The translations under genes and the position numbers were made by a program. From Pseudoduganella ginsengisoli (GTDB lineage Bacteria > Pseudomonadota > Gammaproteobacteria > Burkholderiales > Burkholderiaceae_D): a stretch of 64,000 nucleotides of DNA. Below, one piece after another: positions 25,684 to 33,262 of this stretch. The DNA lies in assembly GCF_009720865.1 (NCBI RefSeq), contig NZ_WNLA01000006.1, positions 186,001 to 250,000 on the forward strand, in the 5' to 3' direction. The notes under the pieces were generated by a model that was not told the origin of the DNA, made no database searches, and was given only the letters and a program-made list of their open reading frames with translations. Numbering within the stretch: the stretch's first letter is position 1; the number at the start of each line of letters is the position of its first letter.

Positions 25684-28500
25684 TTGAAAAAGGCACCTAT
25701 CCTCAACAAGAGCATTATTGCCGCCGCCGTGGCGATCGCCTGCGCGCAATCCGCAATGGCCCAACAGGCTGCAGAATCCATCCAGCGCGTGGAAATCACC
25801 GGTTCGAGCATTAAGCGTACCAATACGGAAGCCGCTGGTTCCGTGACCACGATGAACCGCGCCGACATCGAGCGCCTGGGCGCCACCACGGCGCTGGACA
25901 TCCTGAAGTCCGTCGCCGCTGTGGGCGAGGGTAGCAACTCGGCAACGGCTTCGTCCGGCAGCTTCGCGCCAGGTTCGTCCAGTGTCGACATGCGCGCACT
26001 GGGTAAGGTATCGACGCTGGTTCTGGTCAATGGCCGCCGCATCGCGCCTTACGGCCTGGCTGAAAGCGCACAGGAAAACTTCACCAACCTGGACGCGATC
26101 GCTGCTGAATCGATCGAACGCATTGAAATCCTGAAGGATGGCGCTTCCGCAATCTACGGCTCCGACGCGATCGCCGGCGTGGTCAACCTGATCCTGCGCA
26201 AGGAATACACCGGTGTCAAGCTGAAGACCAGCTACACCGCGATGGACGGTTTTGATGACTACCGCAAGCGCAACGCCAGCATCCTGGCCGGCTGGGGCGA
26301 CATCGACAAGAACGGCTTCAACACCTACGTAGCCCTGGAAGGCTACAAGACCGACGGCTGGTCGCGCGGCGAAGTGCGCAGCTTGGTGCCGGCATGGCAC
26401 CGCCTGACCCCGGGCCGTTCGACCTGGGACGCGAAGAGCACCTTCTCGCCTACCGGTAACTACTTCCTGAGCTCGACCAACATCGTGGCGGCGCCAGGCT
26501 GCCCGGCCGACGCCATTGACCCGACCGACAAGCTGTGCAAACTGGACGTGCTGCCCTACACCGGCGACGCCACCTTCAACGACCGTTGGGCGCTGACCAG
26601 CAACACGCACTTCCGTATCGGTTCGTCGATCGACGCGAACTTCGAAATCACGGCCGCCGGCGCCAAGACCGACTACATCGTGGCGCCGTTCAGCGCAAGC
26701 AACGGTTCGACCACGTCGTCGACCAGCGTGTGGTACAACGCCATCGAAGGCAAGATGGTTGGCCCATTCTCGTATCCTAAGCTGCCAGTGGGCCACCCAA
26801 GCAACCCATACAGCACCCCGGTTGAATACCGCGCGCGCCTGATGGACACCGGCAACGGCTTCAACTTCAACAGCACCGACTCCAAGCAGTCGCGCTTCAT
26901 GCTGGCCCTGACCGGCCAGATCGGCGACTACGACTGGAAATCGGCAGCCGGCTACATGTCGTCGAACGCCACCAAGGCGACCCGCGCCGTGAGCGCCAAG
27001 GGCTACACCAATGCGATCGTCAACAAGACCTACAAGTTCGGCCAGACCAACGATACCGAACTGCTGGAATCGATGTTCCCGGTCCGCACCACGAAAGGCG
27101 ATGCGAAGATCGCCTTCATCGACGGCACCATCACCGGCGAAGTAGCGCAACTGCCAGCCGGTCCGCTGAGCATCGCCGTGGGCGCCGACCTGCGCCGCAT
27201 GTCGTACGCCATGGCCAGCTCGGACAACGTGCTGCGCGGCGACCTGGTGGGTATCTTCGGCCTGCAAGTGGATGACTCCATGACCCAGGGCGCGGTCTTC
27301 ACCGAAGCCACCATTCCTGTGTTCAAGAAACTGGAATTGAATGCCGCCCTGCGCGCAGACAAGACCAACACATCGGATGCGCACGTGACGCCGAAACTGG
27401 GCCTGCGCTTCAACGCGACCGACAACCTGCTGCTGCGTGCAACCGCAGCCGGCGGCTTCCGCGCCCCGAACATCATTGAAACCGGTAACGGCCTGGGCCG
27501 CAGCTCCGTGTCGAACAACGTCAACGACCTGAAGCGCTGCCCAACCGCCACTGCACTGAACAACATTGTTCAGAATGCACCAGGCGCCACCACCGCTGAC
27601 AAGCAGCTGGCCAACACCTACCGCAACAACGAATGCCTGGCTTCGCTGCCAAGCTTCGTGAAGTCGAACCCGGACCTGAAGCCTGAAACGTCGAAGTCGC
27701 TGACCGTGGGTATGGTGTGGGAACCGATCAAAAACACCGTGTTCACGCTGGACTTCTTCAGCATCGAGCGCAAGGATGAAATCGGCACCCGTACCGTGGT
27801 GGACGTGCTGAAAGCGGAAGATTCGCTGAAGCCAGGCACCTTGGTGCGTATCGACAGCACCGCGCAAGACAACGAGTTCATCGCGCTGGCCAAGAAATAC
27901 GGCAACACCACCGCGACGTTCCCGGTTGGCAAGCTGGGCCTGGTTTACAACCCATACGTGAACAGCGGCAAGACCCGTGCCAAAGGTTTCGACTTCGAAG
28001 CCAGCACCCGTCAAAAACTGGGCGCACTGGGCGACCTGACCCTGAAGCTGGACGGCGTGTACAACTGGAACTTCCAGTCGTTCAACGTGGGCGACAACAC
28101 CTACGGCCCGAACCAGTACGGCACCTATGACTCGTTCCTGAACATGGGCGTCGGCGGCCGCCTGAACGCCAACGTGATGGCCGTGCTGAAAACCGGCGTC
28201 ATGACCAACGGCGTGACCGTGCACTACGCTGGCAACTACAGCAACAACAGCGAAGATTCGCCAACCTACTGCGTGACCCAGAAGGTTGCCGCGGAAAACA
28301 TGGCAGCCTGCGAAACCGTGAAGCCGCCAGTCACCATGGACTACAACTTCTCGTACACCGGCATCAAGAACGTCAAGCTGTCCCTGTACGTGAACAACGT
28401 GTTCAACAAGGAGCAGGCGGTCAAGTGGCGTTATGGCTGGGACTACCAGAACCCAGGCTTGCGCACCTACGGCTTTGCCGCAAGCTACGAGTTCAAGTAA
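25684..28500 (+). CDS. TonB-dependent receptor, large plug-barrel protein
   Basis: 938 aa. Signal peptide ending AQSAMAQQ (about residue 26), then TonB-box-like region IQRVEITGSSIKR. The plug domain (about 45-165) has LVLVNGRRIAPYG and EILKDGASAIYGSDAIAGVVN, and a 22-strand barrel ends in aromatic-basic YEFK. The extracellular loops contain paired Cys (PGCPADAIDP, KLCKLD). It belongs to the oar/proteobacterial subgroup that often imports sugars, peptides or vitamins rather than siderophores. The start codon is TTG with AGGGAG 5 bases upstream. No Fur box precedes it; substrate unknown. Confidence 0.9.
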   Translation: MKKAPILNKSIIAAAVAIACAQSAMAQQAAESIQRVEITGSSIKRTNTEAAGSVTTMNRADIERLGATTALDILKSVAAVGEGSNSATASSGSFAPGSSSVDMRALGKVSTLVLVNGRRIAPYGLAESAQENFTNLDAIAAESIERIEILKDGASAIYGSDAIAGVVNLILRKEYTGVKLKTSYTAMDGFDDYRKRNASILAGWGDIDKNGFNTYVALEGYKTDGWSRGEVRSLVPAWHRLTPGRSTWDAKSTFSPTGNYFLSSTNIVAAPGCPADAIDPTDKLCKLDVLPYTGDATFNDRWALTSNTHFRIGSSIDANFEITAAGAKTDYIVAPFSASNGSTTSSTSVWYNAIEGKMVGPFSYPKLPVGHPSNPYSTPVEYRARLMDTGNGFNFNSTDSKQSRFMLALTGQIGDYDWKSAAGYMSSNATKATRAVSAKGYTNAIVNKTYKFGQTNDTELLESMFPVRTTKGDAKIAFIDGTITGEVAQLPAGPLSIAVGADLRRMSYAMASSDNVLRGDLVGIFGLQVDDSMTQGAVFTEATIPVFKKLELNAALRADKTNTSDAHVTPKLGLRFNATDNLLLRATAAGGFRAPNIIETGNGLGRSSVSNNVNDLKRCPTATALNNIVQNAPGATTADKQLANTYRNNECLASLPSFVKSNPDLKPETSKSLTVGMVWEPIKNTVFTLDFFSIERKDEIGTRTVVDVLKAEDSLKPGTLVRIDSTAQDNEFIALAKKYGNTTATFPVGKLGLVYNPYVNSGKTRAKGFDFEASTRQKLGALGDLTLKLDGVYNWNFQSFNVGDNTYGPNQYGTYDSFLNMGVGGRLNANVMAVLKTGVMTNGVTVHYAGNYSNNSEDSPTYCVTQKVAAENMAACETVKPPVTMDYNFSYTGIKNVKLSLYVNNVFNKEQAVKWRYGWDYQNPGLRTYGFAASYEFK

Positions 28501-28526
28501 TTGCTGGACTGCTGAGCTAATCGGCT

Positions 28527-28563
28527 AAAAAAACCCCGCTCTCTCACGAGGGCGGGGTTTTCT
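28527..28563. terminator. Bidirectional terminator between convergent genes
   Basis: Stem AAACCCCGC / GCGGGGTTT, with an A-run on the left and TTTTC on the right, serving both the TonB receptor (+) and the flavoprotein reductase operon (-). Confidence 0.9.
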
Positions 28564-28586
28564 TTTGGCCACGGGCCGGGCCGGAC

Positions 28587-29972
28587 TTAATACACATCGC
28601 GCCGGTACCGGTTTTCCGCTACCAGCGCATCCAGTTCGTTGCGTCCGAGGATATCGCCCAGCGCCCGGTCCACGCCCGCCGCCATGCCTTGCAGGCTGCC
28701 GCATACATAAATCGCCGCCCCCTGGGCCACCCACTGCCGTAACACAGACGCCTTCGGCGGCAAGAGGTCTTGCACGTAGCGGATGGCGCTGCCCTGCACT
28801 GCACTGTCGCGCGACCACGCCACGTCGAGCTGCTGCAATTGCCCCGCTGCGCGCAGCGCTTCCCATTCATCGCCGTAGTGGTAATCATGCTGCGCGTGGC
28901 GCTCGCCAAACAGCAGCCAGTTGCGGCCCTGCCCGGCCTGCGCGCGCGCCCGTAAATGGCCGCGCAAGCCGGCAATGCCACTGCCGTTGCCAATCAAGAT
29001 CAGCGGCCGCTGTGCGTTGCCATCAAGGCGGAAGCGGCTGTGCTGGCGCAAGCGCATTGGCAGGCTGGCGCCCAGCGGCGCTTCCCGGCACAGCCAGCCC
29101 GACGCGACACCCATGCCCCCTTCCGGCTTGCCGTCGCCATGCAGATGCAGGCGCACCAGCAAATGCACGCGGCCATCGGACGGAATCGATGCAATCGAAT
29201 ATTCGCGCGGCTTGTCCGGCTCTGCCGGCGCCACCACCTGCACCAGGTCGCCGGATTGCCACTCCGGCAGCACGCCGTCCAGCGGCTCCAGTTCAATGTG
29301 GTAAATCGGCGCGCCACTGCTGCCTTCATTGAGGCAGCGGCGCTCGGCCAGGCGCCAGGCGCCAAAGGCTGGGCCGCTCCAGTCGGGCGCATCGGTGGTG
29401 CCCGCCAAATGGCTCAGTGCATGGCGCCATGCACCGATGGCGCTGTCCGCCAGGCAGTCCGCTTCGATATGGGGCACCAGCGGCTGTGCGCCCTGCTCTT
29501 GCAGCCATGTATCGAGCGCACGGCCAAAGCCGCAATAGTGGCTGTAACTGCTGTCGCCCAACGCCAGCACGCCATAGTGCAACCGGGGCAATGGCAGCGC
29601 GCCCGTCATGAAGCGGCCGACAAAGGCTGCCGCCGCATCGGGCGCATCGCCCTCGCCATAGGTGCTGACGACAAACAGTATGCGTTCGGCTTGCTGCAGC
29701 TCGTCTTGGGACAGTGCCGACAGTGTGCACAGCCGCACCGGGATGCCTGCCAGCCGCAGCGTGTCCGCGGTTTGCGCGGCCAATTGTTCGGCATTGCCCG
29801 TCTGGCTGGCATGAGCAACGATCCAGCCTGGTTCAGCGGCCTGTCCGGCAGGGCGCTGCGCTTGCGCCTTGTTGTTGCGCCAGTGCCGCCAAAGCGGCGT
29901 ACAAACCAGGCCATAGCTGACCAGGCAGGCTGCTGCCAGCGCCAGCCGGGTCGTGTCGAGTGTGACTATCAT
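28587..29972 (-). CDS. Membrane-anchored flavodoxin/NADPH reductase (CysJ-like flavoprotein)
   Basis: 461 aa. One N-terminal membrane helix (about 8-27). The flavodoxin-like FMN domain (about 50-185) has HASQTGNAEQLA, STYGEGDAPD and LGDSSYSHYCGFG. The ferredoxin-NADP reductase module follows, with FAD motif REYSIASIP, NADP motif LIGNGSGIAG, CGSLQGMA, and a C-terminal RYRRDVY as in CysJ. It can therefore take electrons from NADPH through FAD to FMN at the inner face of the membrane. It is last in the PepSY-DUF2271-DUF4198-ApbE operon, 10 bases after apbE. The likely role is feeding a transmembrane electron path, not sulfite reduction, as no CysI is present. Confidence 0.9.
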   Translation of the reverse strand: MIVTLDTTRLALAAACLVSYGLVCTPLWRHWRNNKAQAQRPAGQAAEPGWIVAHASQTGNAEQLAAQTADTLRLAGIPVRLCTLSALSQDELQQAERILFVVSTYGEGDAPDAAAAFVGRFMTGALPLPRLHYGVLALGDSSYSHYCGFGRALDTWLQEQGAQPLVPHIEADCLADSAIGAWRHALSHLAGTTDAPDWSGPAFGAWRLAERRCLNEGSSGAPIYHIELEPLDGVLPEWQSGDLVQVVAPAEPDKPREYSIASIPSDGRVHLLVRLHLHGDGKPEGGMGVASGWLCREAPLGASLPMRLRQHSRFRLDGNAQRPLILIGNGSGIAGLRGHLRARAQAGQGRNWLLFGERHAQHDYHYGDEWEALRAAGQLQQLDVAWSRDSAVQGSAIRYVQDLLPPKASVLRQWVAQGAAIYVCGSLQGMAAGVDRALGDILGRNELDALVAENRYRRDVY

Positions 29973-29982
29973 GAGGTCAATG

Positions 29983-31014
29983 TTATTCGTCTTCGTCCAG
30001 CATGGCTTGCATGGCGCTGCTGATCAATTCCGTGCAGGCGGGACCATCGCCATCGCGCAGCACGAAGCGCGCCGCCAAACCTTGCCGTTCCGCCATGGCC
30101 AGTCCGTGCTGCGGGCCCAGCACGGTCAATGCCGTAGACCACGCATCGGCCGCCATGCATTGCGGGTGCACCACGGTGACGGAAGCCAGGCCATTGGCCA
30201 CGGGCATGGCCGTGCGGGGATCGATGGTGTGCGCATAACGCTGCCCACCGTGCATGAAAAATTTGCGGTAGTCGCCGGAAGTGGCCACCGACAAGCCGTG
30301 CAGCGCCAGCACCATGCCGGGCAATCCGCTGTCCGGCAATGGTTCGAGTTCCACCCACCAGGGCTGGCCATCCGGCCGCATGCCGGCGCCCCGCAATTCG
30401 CCGCCCACTTCGGCGAGGAAGTGTTTGACGCCGTGATGGGACAGGAAATACGCAAGGCGGTCGACGCTGTAGCCTTTCGCTACGGCCGACAAATCCAGTT
30501 GCACGCGGCCGGGCTGGTAAGCGCGCTTGCGGTCGGGGTCGAGCTGGATGCGGGAAGCGAGGCGCTGTGCGCGCAAACGTTCGACTTCATCGGGAGCCGG
30601 CGCGGTAAATGCAGGATCTTCATAGTGCAGGCTCCCGTTGGATGGCCCAAAACCCCAGCGATTGACGATGTTCCCGGCTGACGGGTCATATGCATCGCCA
30701 CTCAGTCGCCCCACTTCCACCGCATACGTCAACACGTCAAAAAACGCGCGCGGCAACACATGCCACGTGCCTGCCGCCGCACGGTTGAAGCGGCCCAGGT
30801 TGGAATCGGCTTCCCAGTGGCTCATTTCCGCCACGACGATATCGAGCTGCTGTTGCAGCAACTCTTGCAATTCCTCCGGCACGGGCTTATCGGGCGCCGC
30901 CGCCAGCCGCACCGACCATGTCGTGCCCATGCTGTGGCCGGCAAAGCTGTGCACGGCCGCACCGGCCGGCGCCGGGTCGGCAGCAATATGGTGCGGCAAT
31001 AAAACCCGGCGCAT
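29983..31014 (-). CDS. apbE: FAD:protein FMN transferase (ApbE)
   Basis: 343 aa. It transfers FMN from FAD to Thr/Ser in a D-G-x-[ST]-G-A-[TS] motif of a target protein. Family motifs present are SMGTTWSV, LSAVAKGYSVDRL, AEVGGELRGAG, TSGDYRKFF, YAHTIDPRT and ADAWSTALTVLG. The N-terminus (MRRVLLPHHIAADPAPAG) shows no signal peptide or lipobox, and no start codon extends it, unlike the exported ApbE of many bacteria. The target is very likely DUF2271, two genes upstream in the operon. It is spaced 8 bases from the DUF4198 gene. Confidence 0.95.
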   Translation of the reverse strand: MRRVLLPHHIAADPAPAGAAVHSFAGHSMGTTWSVRLAAAPDKPVPEELQELLQQQLDIVVAEMSHWEADSNLGRFNRAAAGTWHVLPRAFFDVLTYAVEVGRLSGDAYDPSAGNIVNRWGFGPSNGSLHYEDPAFTAPAPDEVERLRAQRLASRIQLDPDRKRAYQPGRVQLDLSAVAKGYSVDRLAYFLSHHGVKHFLAEVGGELRGAGMRPDGQPWWVELEPLPDSGLPGMVLALHGLSVATSGDYRKFFMHGGQRYAHTIDPRTAMPVANGLASVTVVHPQCMAADAWSTALTVLGPQHGLAMAERQGLAARFVLRDGDGPACTELISSAMQAMLDEDE

Positions 31015-31022
31015 CGTGCGGA

Positions 31023-31841
31023 TTATTGCGGCAGCACTTCCACTGTCGCCGCATAAGTTGCGCGGCGCGGCGGCATTGGCGGCAACTGGCCCGGCGCTGG
31101 CGCCGGCGTTGCAGGCCAGCTTGACGTGACCAGATACATGCCGGCTTCCGGCAACGTGAATGAAATTTCGCCCTTCGCGTCCGTGCTGTGGCGGATTTCA
31201 CCCAAGGTGCCACGGTAGCGCACGCCGCCAGGAATCAGGCTGAACGCCTGGTTGGCGGCTGGCTTGCCGTCCAACAGGAAACGCCACGTGGCTTTTTCAC
31301 CAACGCGCATATCGTTCGGGTGCGTCACCGGCACCAGTTCCAGGCCCACGCCGGTCGGCTTCAGCACGGCATCATCAGTGGAATTCGCGGACACAAACGT
31401 TTCCAGGCGGCTGGCCGTGCGCGTGATCTTCACGTCTTCGGCGCCGGCCGGTACATCCTTGGCCAGCGATTCTTCCGTGCCGCGGAAACGCTTCATTTCG
31501 CCATTGAGCTTGTAGCTGCCCATCACGCTTTGCGATACCAGCGCGACTTTATACGTGCCGGCCTTGGCCATCTGCACATCAAACGTGGAGCGCATGCGGC
31601 TCGTCATCGCATTTTTTAATTCGACTTTCGCGCCATCCGGGCCCGTCACCGTCACGCCATCGAGCCGCAAAGGCTGGTGGTCGATGGTAAACAAATCTTC
31701 AGAAATAGCGGCATCGACCGTCACCCACGCATCCTTGCTTTCCACCATCGTGGTTGACGGCAGCAGCCAGGGTTTATGCGCGTACGCATTCAATGCAAAG
31801 CCGGCCAGCGCCAGCGCCAACAGCGGTTTAACAGGACTCAT
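31023..31841 (-). CDS. Periplasmic DUF4198 protein
   Basis: 272 aa. Signal peptide (residues 1-21, ending NAYA), so the mature chain should begin with His (HKPWLLPS), a feature shared by many DUF4198 members. The rest is beta-rich, with two immunoglobulin/carboxypeptidase-regulatory-like halves, no Cys and a Pro-rich tail (PAPAPGQLPPMPPRR). The family occurs near metal uptake and nickel/cobalt or iron transport genes; its activity is unknown. An N-terminal His could bind metal (inference). Co-transcribed with DUF2271 (14 bases) and apbE. Confidence 0.88.
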   Translation of the reverse strand: MSPVKPLLALALAGFALNAYAHKPWLLPSTTMVESKDAWVTVDAAISEDLFTIDHQPLRLDGVTVTGPDGAKVELKNAMTSRMRSTFDVQMAKAGTYKVALVSQSVMGSYKLNGEMKRFRGTEESLAKDVPAGAEDVKITRTASRLETFVSANSTDDAVLKPTGVGLELVPVTHPNDMRVGEKATWRFLLDGKPAANQAFSLIPGGVRYRGTLGEIRHSTDAKGEISFTLPEAGMYLVTSSWPATPAPAPGQLPPMPPRRATYAATVEVLPQ

Positions 31842-31855
31842 GATGGCGGCGCTCC

Positions 31856-32368
31856 TTATTTATACAGTGCAGTGACGTTGCCCACTTCTTCCTTGCCCTT
31901 GGCCGTGCCCAGCTGGCCAGCCTTCAGCGGCAACGTGACCGGCACTTTCACCAGTTCGCGGCCGCCCGCTTCACGCGCCACTTCCATCACCAGCTGGTAT
32001 TGGCCGGCCGGCAGCTTATCGATCGTTGGCGTGGCGGCACTGAAGGTCAGCGTATGTTCGCCCGGTGCGCGGGTGGCGCCGGACACGCCATCCATAGGCA
32101 TCGTCACATCGCGGCCCGCCTTGCGCCACCACTGGCGCATGTCTTTCAAGTACTTGGCGCCGCCATTGTCTTTCTTCTTGACGTCGTACAGCACCGCGAG
32201 ATTCGCCACGACTTTCTGTTCGGCGTTTTCCAGCCAGGCCGCCACATATGGGCGGTGATATTCCGCCACATTCAATTGCGGGATGTCGAATTTGACAGCC
32301 AGGTCGGCCGCCATGGCGGAAGCGCTGGCCAGCGGCAGGCCCATGGCGATGGTGTAGCGTAATTTCAT
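31856..32368 (-). CDS. Secreted DUF2271 protein with ApbE flavinylation motif
   Basis: 170 aa. Signal peptide cleaved near SAMA-AD (residue 20). Residues 93-99 read DGVSGAT (bases 32072-32092), an exact match to the ApbE target motif; FMN would be attached to Thr99. No Cys. The mature protein is about 150 aa, beta-rich. I infer a periplasmic carrier with covalent FMN that accepts electrons from the PepSY/flavodoxin-reductase partners and passes them to an iron-siderophore or other acceptor. It is 20 bases from the PepSY gene. Confidence 0.88.
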   Translation of the reverse strand: MKLRYTIAMGLPLASASAMAADLAVKFDIPQLNVAEYHRPYVAAWLENAEQKVVANLAVLYDVKKKDNGGAKYLKDMRQWWRKAGRDVTMPMDGVSGATRAPGEHTLTFSAATPTIDKLPAGQYQLVMEVAREAGGRELVKVPVTLPLKAGQLGTAKGKEEVGNVTALYK

Positions 32369-32388
32369 AAAAAGACCTTAATGAATAC

Positions 32389-33021
32389 TTAGTGAATAAG
32401 CAGCAATGCAATGACAAGCGGTACCAGAACGCCGAAGCCGACAATCGGCCACGTCGATGGCCGGTTGGCCGCATGGAATTTCAAGATCAGGAATCCGGTG
32501 ATGCAAAACACCAGGCAGCACGCGGCGAAAATATCGATGAACCAGTTCCAGGCCGCACCGGTATTGCGGCCCTTGTGCACGTCGTTGAGCCACGAAATCC
32601 AGCCCCGGTCGGTATTTTCAAATTCCGCAGCGCCATCTTCCAGGCCGATGCGCACCCACGCATCGCCGCCCGCTTTCGGCAGCGGCACGTACACTTCATC
32701 AACAGACCATTCGGCAGCGCGCCCGCCCACATTAATCGACCACGTATCGCGCAGCCATTTTTCCGCCGCGTCCGGCAATGCTTCCTTGGCGCCATCGTGT
32801 GCTTCCGCGTACGTTCTTAATTGCGCGGCCAGCGGCGCCGGCACCGTCGCCTGCTTGCGCGTGATGGCGGGCTTGGCTTCGATTTGCGATGCGTGATTCA
32901 GCGTGATGCCGGTAATGCTGAACAAGAACATACCCAGCAAACACAGCGCGGAGCTGATCCAATGCCACTGGTGCAGATTTTTCAGCCACACCGCGCGGCT
33001 GGCTTGTTTGGAAACGCTCAA
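32389..33021 (-). CDS. PepSY-associated three-helix membrane protein
   Basis: 210 aa. Helix 1 is about 21-42, a periplasmic PepSY-like region about 45-155, and helices 2 and 3 about 160-182 and 190-208. His residues flank the helices on both faces (LHQWHW at 17/20, LNH at 43, DVHKGR near 149, KFHAAN near 185), the pattern expected for heme or electron relay in PepSY_TM proteins (inference). The start is TTG at 33021, set by the frame; no ATG is available before helix 1 and the ribosome site is weak. It is the first gene of the operon, behind a Fur-covered promoter. Confidence 0.87.
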   Translation of the reverse strand: MSVSKQASRAVWLKNLHQWHWISSALCLLGMFLFSITGITLNHASQIEAKPAITRKQATVPAPLAAQLRTYAEAHDGAKEALPDAAEKWLRDTWSINVGGRAAEWSVDEVYVPLPKAGGDAWVRIGLEDGAAEFENTDRGWISWLNDVHKGRNTGAAWNWFIDIFAACCLVFCITGFLILKFHAANRPSTWPIVGFGVLVPLVIALLLIH

Positions 33022-33062
33022 GGGATGCTTTCTTGTTAGTGGAACACAGCAGGCGACTCGAA

Positions 33063-33092
33063 GATGATAATGATTATCATTTGCGGAGTCAA
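33063..33092 (-). promoter_or_regulatory. Promoter of the PepSY operon covered by a perfect Fur box
   Basis: On the minus strand TTGACT (33087-33092), 17-base spacer, TATCAT (33064-33069). The spacer and -10 coincide with a perfect 6-1-6 Fur core GATAAT-G-ATTATC (33066-33078), within a 19-base palindrome. Confidence 0.85.
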
Positions 33093-33150
33093 TCGGCCTG
33101 TTCGGGAATTTACGTAAGTTATTGTTTATTGCTGGTATGTTTCCAATGTA

Positions 33151-33180
33151 TTGCGAATGATAGTGAGAACGATTATTATT
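33151..33180 (+). promoter_or_regulatory. Promoter of the catecholate receptor gene with second Fur box
   Basis: TTGCGA (33151-33156), exactly 17 bases, TATTAT (33174-33179). A weaker Fur site GAGAAC-G-ATTATT (33165-33177, 9 of 12 to the core) overlaps the -10. Confidence 0.75.
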
Positions 33181-33262
33181 TACAGAACACCACTGCTTTG
33201 CCAGCTAATTCCGCCCTCTCCCCGGACCAGCCAGCCTTCACCTTCTGTCTGGAGATTTTTTC

